The notes under the pieces are model-generated. The model saw only the letters and a list, made by a program, of their open reading frames with translations. It did no database searches and had not been told where the DNA came from. From Aquatica leii (Eukaryota > Arthropoda > Insecta > Coleoptera > Lampyridae), in assembly GCA_035610365.1 (NCBI GenBank), contig CM069433.1:188488760-188552759 (forward strand): a stretch of 64,000 nucleotides of DNA, read 5' to 3'. The translations under genes were made by a program, and so were the position numbers. This document shows positions 10,185 to 20,041 of this stretch, in pieces. Within the stretch, counting starts at the first letter, position 1, and the number at the start of each line of letters is the position of its first letter.

Positions 10185-10589
10185 CGTATATACGGAGAGT
10201 TACATATCCTCAGGGGCCTGCATCAACCTTATTGATTGCAATATTTATCGACGAACTCTTAATTCATAGCATCTATGTAATTCTACATCGCTTTTTTTAA
10301 CTTCTCTTTTTCTTTGTTAAAAATAAATATTCCTCGTTGGTATAACCTGTGTTTTGCCATTTGTTCTCTTTCAGTGTTTGACAGATTTAAACGGTATCAG
10401 CAATTAACATTTTCCGGTCATTTTGGCGAGTTTTTAATAACTTTACGATTAGGACACAGAAAATCGCATGGCTTTAAGTTACAGCTAATTTCACGTAACA
10501 GTATATACAAAGTAAGATTGGCTGCGATAAACATCACTAAATAAATAAAAAACAACGGAAGACAGTTTTTGAAAGTTAAGAGAGAAATG

Positions 10590-10880
10590 TAGAATATAGA
10601 AAACAACAAAAACATCGTAACAAAAGAAGGCAAAATCTTAGAGATATGGAAGAGTGTTGCAGCAAAATATTTAAATAAGAGAATAACAACCGTGGCAAAG
10701 AAAAAATAGGAACAATTTAAGAGAAAGAGAAAAAGAAGAAACAGACATAGAAATAGAATAGGCGATAGAAGCTGTAAAATATATTAAATAATGAAGAGCT
10801 GGAGGTAGAAATGGCATAATTCTAGAAACGATAAAGAGCGGTGGAGACAACATATTAAAGTGAATAAAAGAGATATGCTG
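10590..10880 (+). pseudogene. LINE reverse-transcriptase linker fragment
   Basis: The plus strand, with frame changes, reads NIVTKEGKILEIWKS, EETDIEIE, AIEAVKYIK, AGGRNGIILETIKSGGDN and IKEIC. This matches the N-terminal RT segment of LINE ORF2, where relatives read about AIKALKNNKAPGPDGI followed by ELLKAGG. The fragment stops where the inverted end of PLE-2 begins at about 10880, so PLE-2 probably landed in or beside this LINE. The other side of PLE-2 shows no clear continuation. Confidence 0.55.
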
Positions 10881-11195
10881 ACAAAATGTAGCACTGTTTT
10901 TCGGGTGTTGCCGCGTCACAAAACTTTTACTTAACGTTTCGCTGATCACGCTGGCAACTTCTTCAGAAAATTTCTAAAGACCGATGTTATCGTCCTCGTT
11001 CCTCGTTATATACCGTCTTTTGGCTCCGCGTCGCTGATCCGTGACCGTTCTGGTCTGTTGAGTTGCGTTCATAGACGTCTGGTGACTTCTTGCATGTTCT
11101 TTACGTAGCGTAGATCTCCATGTGTTGCTTAATCTGTATCCATCCTCACGGTTGAAGTTGTTAGGATTTTTTATTATTTCCAGTGATTTGAGTAT
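10872..11195 (-). repeat. PLE-2 terminal repeat, minus copy
   Basis: This segment is the reverse complement of 12315-12612 at high identity. Shared blocks include AACTTCAACCGTGAGGATGG, TACAGATTAAGCAACA, AACATGCAAGAAGTCA, ACGATAACATC and ACGTTAAGTAAAAGTTTT. It keeps GAAACGTTAAG preceded by CTGAAGA about 25 bases earlier, again a hammerhead-like layout. A TATATA element (11012-11005 on the minus strand) precedes the ATCGGTC start-like site. Confidence 0.85.
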
Positions 11196-11330
11196 TATTC
11201 GCTGCTGATAGTGTCTGCTTCTTGCTAATACCTTTACGTTCCCGTAATCAATCCGGCGATCTCCATTCTCACGTAGATGTTCCGCTACTGCAAATTTGTC
11301 CGTGCGTCTGAGTTAAGCGTCTTATTGATG

Positions 11331-12290
11331 TTATTTAACCCTGCTCCTTCCTTTTTGGTCGATGTAACTCTTGCCGCTCATACACTCTAATTTGTATATA
11401 CCCTTGGTGTGTACTCTCGAAAGTTGATCTTTGTTACGTGGTATGAGCTGATCTATTTTCTTTACTGTGTTATAACGTGTAGTGATGTGCTTCTTTCTTA
11501 AAACCCTCTTTAGTCTGTCAGTGACTCCGGCAACGTAGGGTAAGTAAGCATATGTTTCTGACGGTGTCTCCGCAGCAACCTCAGCTTGCTTCTCCTTCTT
11601 CTTCTGTGGTCTTAATTTTTTATTGTAGCCATTTTTTATAAAAGCGTCCTTGATGTGTTTGATTTCCTTTAGCTTGTTCTTTATCACTAATTTTCTCTAG
11701 TGTTCTTAGAAGTGTCTTGTTGAGGGATCTCTTCTGTTCTGGATGGTGATGAGAAGATGAGTGTAAATACCGGTCTGTATGTGTTTTCTTGGAGTATACG
11801 CTATGACTTAGCCTGTTGTTGTGCGTGCGTGTTACCAGAACGCCTAGAAAAGGCAACGTTTTGCTCTTTTCGATCTCCATCATAGTGAATTTGATACTGT
11901 TGTGGTGTCCATTGATGTGTTGAAAACTTTGTAATTCTTCCCGTCTGTGAGGCCATACGACGAAAGTGTCATCCACGTATCTGCACCAGCATTTCGGTTT
12001 CCTGTCACTTGAGTTGATAGCCTCTTGTTTAAAAGCTTCCATGAAGATGTTGGCTATTACTGGTGATAGTGGTGATCCCATACTTGCGCCGTTCTTTTGT
12101 TTATAAAACTCACCATTCCACAGGAAGTAAGTTGACGTTAAACAAAGTCTGGCCAAGGCGATCAAATCTTCTTGTAAACCTCGTGGCACTACTTTTTGTC
12201 TAATGATCTATAATGTTTCTTCCACTGGTACATTGGTGAAAAGTGATTCTACGTCAAAACTAATATGTCACTAGTAGTTACCTCAAGTCC
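11331..12290 (-). pseudogene. Penelope-like element (PLE-2): RT and partial GIY-YIG
   Basis: This is a second Penelope-like lineage, clearly different from PLE-1. From 12290 downward: SFDVESLFTNVP (motif A; Asp codon 12255-12253), a TAG after VEETL, GASMGSPLSPVIANIFMEA (motif B), CRYVDDTFVVWPH (motif C, both Asp intact), TDRYLHSSSHHHPEQKRS, then a frameshift near 11650. The shifted frame gives YLPYVAGVTDRL and a start of the nuclease, GIYKLECMSGKSYIDQKGRS, which is cut short (YIG reads YID). The N-terminal RT motifs before motif A are absent. Stops and a frameshift rule out activity. Confidence 0.9.
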
Positions 12291-12314
12291 TTGGAGAATT
12301 TCGACGAAATGTTC

Positions 12315-12612
12315 GAATCACTGGAAATAAAAAAAAATCGTAACAACTTCAACCGTGAGGATGGATACAGATTAAGCAACATATGGAGATCTACGCTGCG
12401 TGAAGAACATGCAAGAAGTCAGCAGACGTTTATGAACGCAACGCAACAGACCAGAACGGACACTAATCAGCAAAGCGGAGCCGAAAAATGGTATATAAGG
12501 AGGAACGCAAGACGATAACATCAGTCTTTAGAAAAATGACAGCCTGATCAACAAAACGTTAAGTAAAAGTTTTATGACGCGGCAACACCCAAAAAAACAG
12601 TGCTACATTAAA
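12315..12612 (+). repeat. PLE-2 terminal repeat, plus copy
   Basis: This is the inverted partner of 10872-11195. It carries TATATAAGG at 12492-12500 and TCAGTC at 12521-12526, spacing (31 bp) that fits a TATA box and an arthropod initiator. The 75-codon open frame across it (12291-12518) is not a known protein and is probably fortuitous. Confidence 0.85.
12492..12526 (+). promoter_or_regulatory. Candidate TATA box and initiator in PLE-2 terminal repeat
   Basis: TATATAAG at 12492 is followed 31 bases later by the A of TCAGTC, which matches the arthropod initiator consensus. The same pair is present in the inverted copy (11012-10978). Penelope elements are known to carry their promoter in the terminal repeat, so this is a plausible retroelement promoter; activity is inferred only. 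Confidence 0.45.
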
Positions 12613-15600
12613 CAACGGTCGTGAAAGCTTGCATTCTACTATATTGACAGAAGTAAATTTATCAAAAGAAGTTGGCACTAATATTTGGCATGGCGTATTA
12701 ATGGGTCATGTACTAGGACCACACTTTTATTAGGAGAATCTGTTTCTGTTTTTGCATGACCATTGATTATACATATCTCCAATATGACGGTACTCCCGCT
12801 TTCAGATCTCAACAATGCGTTGTTGAATGCCTAGAAACCAAATCAATCAATTGGAAATAATAGACCTGTAATATTGCTATCTAGGTTTATCATCATTATC
12901 CCTGCATCCGCTGTTGTATATGTCTCCTCCATGTTCTTCCATCGCTCTCTTTTGTGTCTTATTTATCCAGTTCCGTGATATTCTACGATCGTCGTAGCGG
13001 GTAGATGCTCCTCTACGATCCCGGTAGAGAACAGATCTACTTCAGGGTTAGCGACCCTGCCCTCGTGAGGTCTTGAAATTTTCTCCAAACAATTATCATA
13101 TCTTTCATCAATACAAAAATAATTCCATAATAAATAATAAAAAAAATTTTAGCTTTTTTGAATTTTTCATTTTTTTGCAACTTAAAAAATTATTGTAAAC
13201 AAAATAATCACCTATAAAAATTTTTTTTGACGTAGTCTAGAGAACATAAAAAAGCCTCTGGAGAAGTGTTAATTATTTAACCAATTTTCAGTGCTAGCAA
13301 TTCTTATTTAACAACAGCTTTACTTGTTCAAAAATTAAATTAGATCAATTTTTCCAACTGGACCTTATTCATTTAAGTGTTAAAAATACACCATAATTCA
13401 TTGTAATTTTTACTTCATCTAAAGAAAGTATAGCAATCGCAATTTTTTTTGCAAAATGTGTCATTTTTAACATTTTTTCTTATATAATTTTGTACGTATG
13501 TAAATTATTCTAATTACTTTTACAGTTTCTTATAGAAATAATTTTTCCTAACAATTTATTCAAATAAAAAAATTGTCCAACATTAACAGTTTATTAGATA
13601 TTTTATTTATAATTTCAATAGAATTCACAAATATTATATAGGTTCGAATCCTGCCTGCGACTATTTTTTTGAGGAAAAAATTCCATATCTTGAAAGGAAA
13701 GAAAAACACGTTAAAAATACTAATTTTTACCGATTTACTAAAGCGGAAAGCAATATCGAGGCGCACAAATATAGGGGTTAGTCAATATGACAACATAAAC
13801 TCAATTTGCCATAATTCGGGCATATCTTCATGAAATCGAGTTGAAAAAATTCAAAAAAATTACAGTATTTGAGGAACTCAACACAAACGTGTACATATCA
13901 CTTCAAAGTGGTTTTATAACATAACCTTAAAAAGATATGTAGACATTCTTTCATCATTCCTTATAGGGAACTCGTGTGGTGACCACACCAGTTTTTGTAA
14001 GAAATCTATTACCCAGGGGATCAATATAAAATCAAAGATGGAACAAAACCGTAGAAACTCAAATACCAAATTCCACATTCGTATTACCTGATAGTATTCC
14101 GAAAAAAATTACATTGAATTTGGTAATACTTGCGGCGAACGTAAAGAATTAAAAATAGCAATCACTTTTGGGAAGAATGGCACTGTCAGACAATTTTGTA
14201 TTAAAACGCATAGCACCTTTAAGATCATTCAAGATGATTGGAGGTAATTGTCGGAATGTTCTCGAAGCAGATAACGTAAGAATATAAAAAGTATTCAAAA
14301 CAACTGAAGGGGTATTTGAATCGACTCTAGTGTAAATATCAAGCGGTAGTAATATATAAATAAATAAAACCAGTTTTTCTTAAACATTGTTATATTTAAT
14401 TAATTCTTTTATAAAATTTAGTTCTACATTATGTAAATAATTATTGTAAATAAATTAGTTTTAAAATTCGTAGCAGTATTTGTTTGTGAGTATTTAAACG
14501 AACGTCTTTAGATTATTTAATGCTCAGAAAAATAAATTTAAAAAAAAATTTATATCTACTTGTCGATTAAAATTATGAATTAAAACTTTTTCTACTGATG
14601 ATTACGTTTTCTTGCCCACTAACTAGCAGAAGAACAAACGTATAGCAGAAATCAGAAACTAAGTTAAACGATAATGTATCAGAGTATAAGATTAATCGAA
14701 ACTAATTACGCATCGAAAACTTTTAAGCACATCCTTGTTTGCAATCATTCTCAATAACTCTGGCTAATTCGTACACGAACAAAAATTCAACGTAGAAATG
14801 CTTAAATACTGTTCAGTTCACAAAAACAAATAAAGAAATTTACTAAATTGAACCGAAATATTTTGATTTTGTCAGTCAAAAAATGACTAATAATCAAAAT
14901 AATTAAATGTATATACCAAAATATACAAACATATATGCAAAAATAAATAAAAACGAAATACTAACAAAAAGATTTCTCCGAATCAAATTAGAAAAACAAG
15001 GATACTTTACTTTACATAACATGCGGGTAATTTGCTATTGATGAATTCAACAGAATTTGGTAATAAACGTGAAGTATTTACAAAGCTTTTGTTAAATATT
15101 TATTTGTTCTTTTAGTGACTATTTGCTATCAACACGTTCCTGAAACTAGGAATGCAAAAAACAAGCGTAATTAGCTAAAGTCCTTGTGACAAGAAATTGA
15201 AAAAAACTGTTTAGAACATTTTAGAAAAAATTATTTGTGCGTCTTTTTATTTTTTTTTGTAATTTTGATTTTGTAATACTGAATAATAATTATATTGTTA
15301 ATGTAAAAAAATACAATTCATTTTGAAGTACGGTAGACTAATTTTTCAAATGTTGCATCGTTTATCAACCATTAAAAGTTTTTATAAATTCCAGTTAATT
15401 AAATTTATTAACAAAGCATATTGTTTCAAATATGTATTATTGTACTTTATAAAATTATAATACAATAATAAAAAAACTTAAAAATAACCAACAAAGCTTT
15501 AAATTTGTTCTTATTACATCGTGTGAAGTAGAAAAAACAATTTTCTGATATAAATCGATTCCGGCGTGGAAGAAGCGTGGCTTTTTATTTAAAAAATTCT

Positions 15601-16540
15601 GAAATAATATTGAAAAATTTGTATCTTCAAAGGGCATCAACATTAAAATTTGGTTTTATTATATCAGATGTTGTAATTGGCTTATGAACTTTATCTACAA
15701 AATAATTTATTTTTAAATTAGTCAAACACCAAAAGTTATTTTTTCTTGCATGGAAGAAATTGTACATTACTTTATACGATAATGTATTATTTAATTGCCT
15801 TTTAATTAGTGTGTAGATAATTATAAACAAATATAGAAATATAGTAGATAGAAAATCCTTTAAAACTGAATTTTACATTAACGTTAATGTAATATTTTTA
15901 TAATAAACCAAAATTTTGTTTTTTTAAATTTTTTAAGAAAATATTATTTCACATTTATTTGGTATTCGATGTTTGATATCAAATAAAATTTGTAGTCTAA
16001 AAAAATCTGTTAACGTTGTGTAAAACCGCTAAATGTAACTTTGAATTATTACTAGGTATTTGATTTATACTACACATAAACTAAAAGGTTTTACTATTTA
16101 ATGGAAATATATAAAATATTATAGTGCGTGTAAATGTCCGTTTTAATAATACCAGTTCAAAGCGATTTATGGCTTTCTTAACATTGTATTGGAAAAATCT
16201 TTGTTTCATAAATAAGAATGTAAATTAAGTTATGTTTACTTTCCTTTTGTCAACAAAAACAATTTAAAGCTGCAACTGATAGGTATAGTTGGGTGCAAAA
16301 ATAATTTGCTAAAACAATGTTCCTCGACAACTAGTTTTTTGAGTATAAAGTAGACATAACTACATTACACAATGTTTTGGTTAAAAAACAAAAATTTAAA
16401 AAAATGCTGCTTTAAGTAGAAAAACGTGTCAATAAAGTAAAAAATTTTCAAGCATATTCTCTATGGTTTAGATTTGTCACAATGCGAATTTTGCTCCGGA
16501 CCGACAACTTATCTGAAATAGAAAGCTAAGGGACGGTACG
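12613..16540. other. Intron, mostly unclassified AT-rich sequence
   Basis: No coding remnant is strong enough to name. Around 12880-13080 a less AT-rich patch (CATCATTATCCCTGCATCC onward) resembles a transposon tail. A Pol III B-box-like sequence sits at 13641-13651. The remainder to 16540 is AT-rich with short open frames that show no motif. Confidence 0.5.
13641..13651 (+). promoter_or_regulatory. Isolated Pol III B-box-like sequence
   Basis: GGTTCGAATCC matches the tRNA B-box exactly. It is followed by TGCCTGCGAC and a run of seven T, as at a tRNA or SINE 3' end. Upstream sequence is AT-rich with no A-box or cloverleaf, so this is at most a tRNA- or SINE-derived fragment. Confidence 0.35.
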
Positions 16541-16544
16541 GTTA

Positions 16545-17540
16545 TCGGGCGCCAGATTTGTTCGAGGAGTTTACAGAGAAGACACTGTTGTCCAGGGCTT
16601 CGAGCGGTCTTAAAAGCGGAGCTAGGCGACGGAAATAAAAGTCAGTAGTAGATAAAACACCTTTATTTTACTCTTTAAAATGGAACGGTCGTTTCATCGA
16701 GCTAATCAAAGAGAGCGAAAAACTAAGCAAGAGGTAAACTAACAAAAGAAAATAATGACGGTTAAGCTTGCGTTCGGTAAACGGCAACGTCAGTGACCAA
16801 GCAATAATGTCATAACAGTATTAACCTCCGTCGGGTTGGTAGAAAAAATTACTTTGAGTTTAGATAATCCGTAGAAAGACGGGCTTTAGAGTGGAGCAAG
16901 TACATATGCAAAAATCCCTAAACACACGCCATTTAAACCAGTGTTGATAGCGTATTACGCAAGCCAAAACCCGACACTACGAATACAATGCCCGGTACGC
17001 AATAGTGGAAGAAGTAGCCGTGCGAAAATCTCTCAACACGAAACTTAAACCTGGTGTTAACGCGGTATTGCTCAGGCACTACGAATACGACGCCCGGTAA
17101 GGAGGGTTAAGGAGCGGTATCTTCCGGAAGTTCAATTAATGTACTTAAAACGGCCTATACTTTTGGTTCAGCTGGTTCATCTCAGACCGTACTTTGCCTC
17201 GGATTGAGCTTCAATTAGAACTAGCGTTTTGCCGTTGCTGGCTCGGTTTTATAACAAACCATTTAAACCTCCGTCATGCGCATCCGACCTGAGAAGCCAG
17301 CATGTTTTTTTTTAGTTCGCTACTCTTGTACCTAGGGCCTCAGCGGTACGCCCCTCCAAATAGTTTCCTAACTCGTTGCGGTGCGCAGGACACACTACTT
17401 CAGTTTACCGTAAGTCTTTATACAGGTCGATTGTATCGCATGCGGCTTGTGAAGACGGTTGCGCCCGGTTGCGTCATAATTTTAAAGGTAAGTTTTTTTA
17501 AGATATATTTATTTTAGCAGTTCATTTTACTCCAAATAAA
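16545..17540 (-). repeat. Probable LTR of a retrotransposon, minus strand
   Basis: Read on the minus strand, this GC-richer block has the layout of an LTR. A U3-like part (17540-16885) carries a 102-bp tandem duplication. AATAAA follows (complement at 16662-16667), then about 110 bp of U5-like sequence, then TGGCGCCCGA (16554-16545), the start of a lysine-tRNA primer-binding site. No gag or pol remnant follows on the minus strand below 16540, so only the LTR and a few leader bases remain. The outer boundary is uncertain because the piggyBac relic begins at about 17581. Confidence 0.5.
16885..17100. repeat. 102-bp tandem duplication in probable LTR
   Basis: Two units share GTGGA(A)G(A)A(G)CAAGTA-like starts, AAAATC(C/T)CT, TAAACC(A/T)G(T/G)GTT and CACTACGAATAC(A/G)A(T/C)GCCCGGTA. 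The last block sits at 16975-16997 and again at 17077-17099. Tandem U3 repeats often act as enhancers in LTRs. Confidence 0.75.
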
Positions 17541-17580
17541 TCTGTTATCTGATGAAATTCGTCGATATGTTTAGAAATAA

Positions 17581-19830
17581 GTGTCATTCGGACACTGGCC
17601 TCTCAGGCCAAGTGCGCCCAATAACGTTATATCGATAATTAATTTTTGATAACTTATTTTTTTCTATCTTGAGTTATAGATTTCTTACAGAAATGGCAAA
17701 AAAAACTATATGATCTATCTAATCCCAAGGATATTGAGGAAGTACAACGCATTCTCGAGGATGATTCTGATGATCCTGCTTCGGTTGAGGATTTGGGCGA
17801 ACAGAGCGATATCGCTTCTGAGGACAAAGTTGAAGAACGTAAATTGGACTCTGAAACTGATCAAGAAGGATAAGGGAATGATGAGGAGGAAGAATTGACA
17901 AGTGAGGAGGAAGAAGTTCTGGAGCATATAGGTCAAGGATTTCCAACTTATGAGTGACCGAGGGCCGCCATTAGATTCATGGAGTAAATAGGGGACCGCA
18001 TCCGCACAGGTGTATATTTATATAGCTACTATTAAATAGGTGCTAATGAAAGCCGCGCGTTGGAAATCCCTGATATAGGTGATGCTTTTTTTCTTGGGAA
18101 AGATAAGCAGACAAAGTGAACTAAAAAAACTATCACCGGCTGCTAGTCGTCGTGTACAATGTCACAACATTATTACACACCTTCTAGGTGTAAAAAGATA
18201 TGCAAAAGATGCAGACACTATACTGAAATGTTGGGAATGTTTGTTCAGTACGGATATTTTGGAATTGATAGTGAGATATACAAACCAATACATTGACTCA
18301 ATCAAAGAAAATTTTGTCAGAGAGAGATGCAAAGGAAACAGACCTCATCGAAATCAAGGCATTTATTGGTATATTGTATTTAACTGGGGCTTAAGGGAAA
18401 ACCGTCAGAGCCTAGAAGAGCTATGGGGATCAGAAGGAGACGGAAGTTCCTCATACGTAGTATTCGTTTTGACGATCGTACGAGCCGACCACAACAGAAA
18501 GAATATCAAATGTCAAATTAACTACGCTCCAGGAGAAAACCTCACAATAGATGAGATGTTGCCAGCATTCCGTGGGAAGTGTGGTTGCAGGCAATACATC
18601 CCATCCCAAGCCTTCAAAGTATAGGATAAAGATATTTTCCCTTGTTGTTGCCAGAATGATATACACCTACAATATGGAAATTTATGTAGGGAAACAGCCT
18701 GAAGAGCCATATTTGATAAGCAATAAGCCAGTTGAAGTGGTGAAAGCACAGCCAATTTTTAAAACTGGACGTAACATAACGTGTGACAATTGGTTCACAG
18801 ACATTGATCTAGTAAACGATTTGAAAAAAAAACAAACTGTCTTATGTTGGGACAGTACGAAAAAAAAGGCAGTTACCAGCTGCTTTTGTCAATGTCAAAG
18901 GAAGACCTCAATATAACAGCTTGTTCGGTTTCAACAATGGTAACACGTTAGTTTCGTACATACCAAGGGAAGGAAAAAATGTAATTCTCATTTCATCAAT
19001 CTGCGAAACTGATGCCATTGATCCGTCAACTGGAAAGCAGAAGAAACCCGAAGTAATTACATTTTATAATGGGACCAAGTCCGGAGTTGACACAGCTAAT
19101 CAAATGTGTGCAAATTTCAATCTTAGCAGGAACACACGACGTTGGCCTATGGTCACTTGTTTACCTGCCTGAACGTGGCCGGTATAAATTCTCAAGTGAT
19201 TTTGATTGCGAATGGCCTGGGACCACTAATAGTTTTTCTGAAAACGTTGTTTCATCAACTAATGATTGGAAATCTAGCTCGGCAAAGTCTGAACTCAAGT
19301 GGAATGCCAACTCAGTTACAATTACGTTTGAAAAGGTTTTTACCTCAAGAACAACGTGAAACATCTTCCACACCATCTTCCAAAAGACGTAAATGTGAGA
19401 CATGCATGCTTGAATCAGAATTTAGAAAGATGACAAATTACAAATGTCACAACTGTCATGGACCGCTCTGCTTAACCCACATAAAACCACTGTGCCAGAC
19501 CTGTTATTCAGGTGCTGATTTTGGAGGTTCAACTTAGGATTTTGTCTTCAATTGCAGCAAAAAATGAATGCATTACCTTTTTATTTCAATTTTTTTCTTT
19601 TATAATACTTGAAAATTTTGGTTGTTTTAGTTTAAATTCATTTTCTTAAAAATCAATTTTTTCTTTCCCTTTAATATCTTATATTTGCTCTTCTCAAATC
19701 CTAGCAGAGAATTAAAACCCTAAGCAAGCTGTTGGATAGGAATAAAACGCCAAATTATGTGGGTGATCTCCCAGGCCGGCTGCGCCTGATTTTGTTTCGT
19801 TCAGAGGTGCGCCTGGCAGAGGGTTCAAAA
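17581..19830 (+). mobile_element. piggyBac-family element, relic (piggyBac-1)
   Basis: A decayed piggyBac transposase (17693-19537) is flanked by GC-richer ends unlike the surrounding intron. The left end has two back-to-back perfect hairpins (17581-17610) and AAGTGCGCC. The right end, near 19810-19825, reads GTGCGCCTGGCAGAGGG followed by TTCA; its complement CCCTCTGCCAGGCGCAC resembles piggyBac tips (CCCTTTG...), and TTCA may be a mutated TTAA. The left tip could not be matched base for base, so that boundary is approximate. Confidence 0.7.
17693..19537 (+). pseudogene. piggyBac transposase, frameshifted
   Basis: Pieces in several frames add up to a near-full transposase. An acidic N-terminus (ILEDDSDDPA, EEEELTSEEEE) comes first. 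FFLGKDKQTK follows at about 18085, then a TGA where Trp is usual. Next are CHNIITHLLGVKRYAKDA, LRENRQSLEELWG and SIRFDDRTSRPQ. The DDD triad is visible: TIDEMLPAFRG (Asp 18550-18552), ITCDNWFT (Asp 18785-18787) and KSGVDTANQMC (Asp 19089-19091). The C-terminus has a cysteine-rich finger: KRRKCETCMLE, NYKCHNCHGPLC and CQTCYSGADF. At least four frame changes and several stops interrupt it. Confidence 0.92.
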
Positions 19831-19983
19831 TGAAGAAACGATTCTAAGTGGGGATAACATGCGCTTTGATGCGCATTCGCTAATCCGACGGAATTCCCTT
19901 CGATTATTTATTTACGATCCGAAAACTGGTAATTAACACAATCTTAATACTAGTAAACAAAAATAATCTTATTAATAATTAAA

Positions 19984-20041
19984 ACAAAATAAATAAGTGA
20001 CGGTTCGTTAATACAAAATAAATAAGTAGCGGTTTGGGAAT
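19984..20041. repeat. 29-bp tandem duplication
   Basis: ACAAAATAAATAAGTGACGG and its neighbour ACAAAATAAATAAGTAGCGG begin two adjacent 29-bp units (19984-20012 and 20013-20041) that differ at a few positions. Confidence 0.8.

Noticed and set aside
12640..12880. Possible mariner catalytic-domain scrap (GES, NMTVLPLSDLN-like text)
   Set aside because: The matches are short, need several frame changes, and lack a catalytic motif.
13595..13670. tRNA gene around the perfect B-box
   Set aside because: No A-box, anticodon stem or acceptor stem can be formed from the AT-rich upstream sequence.
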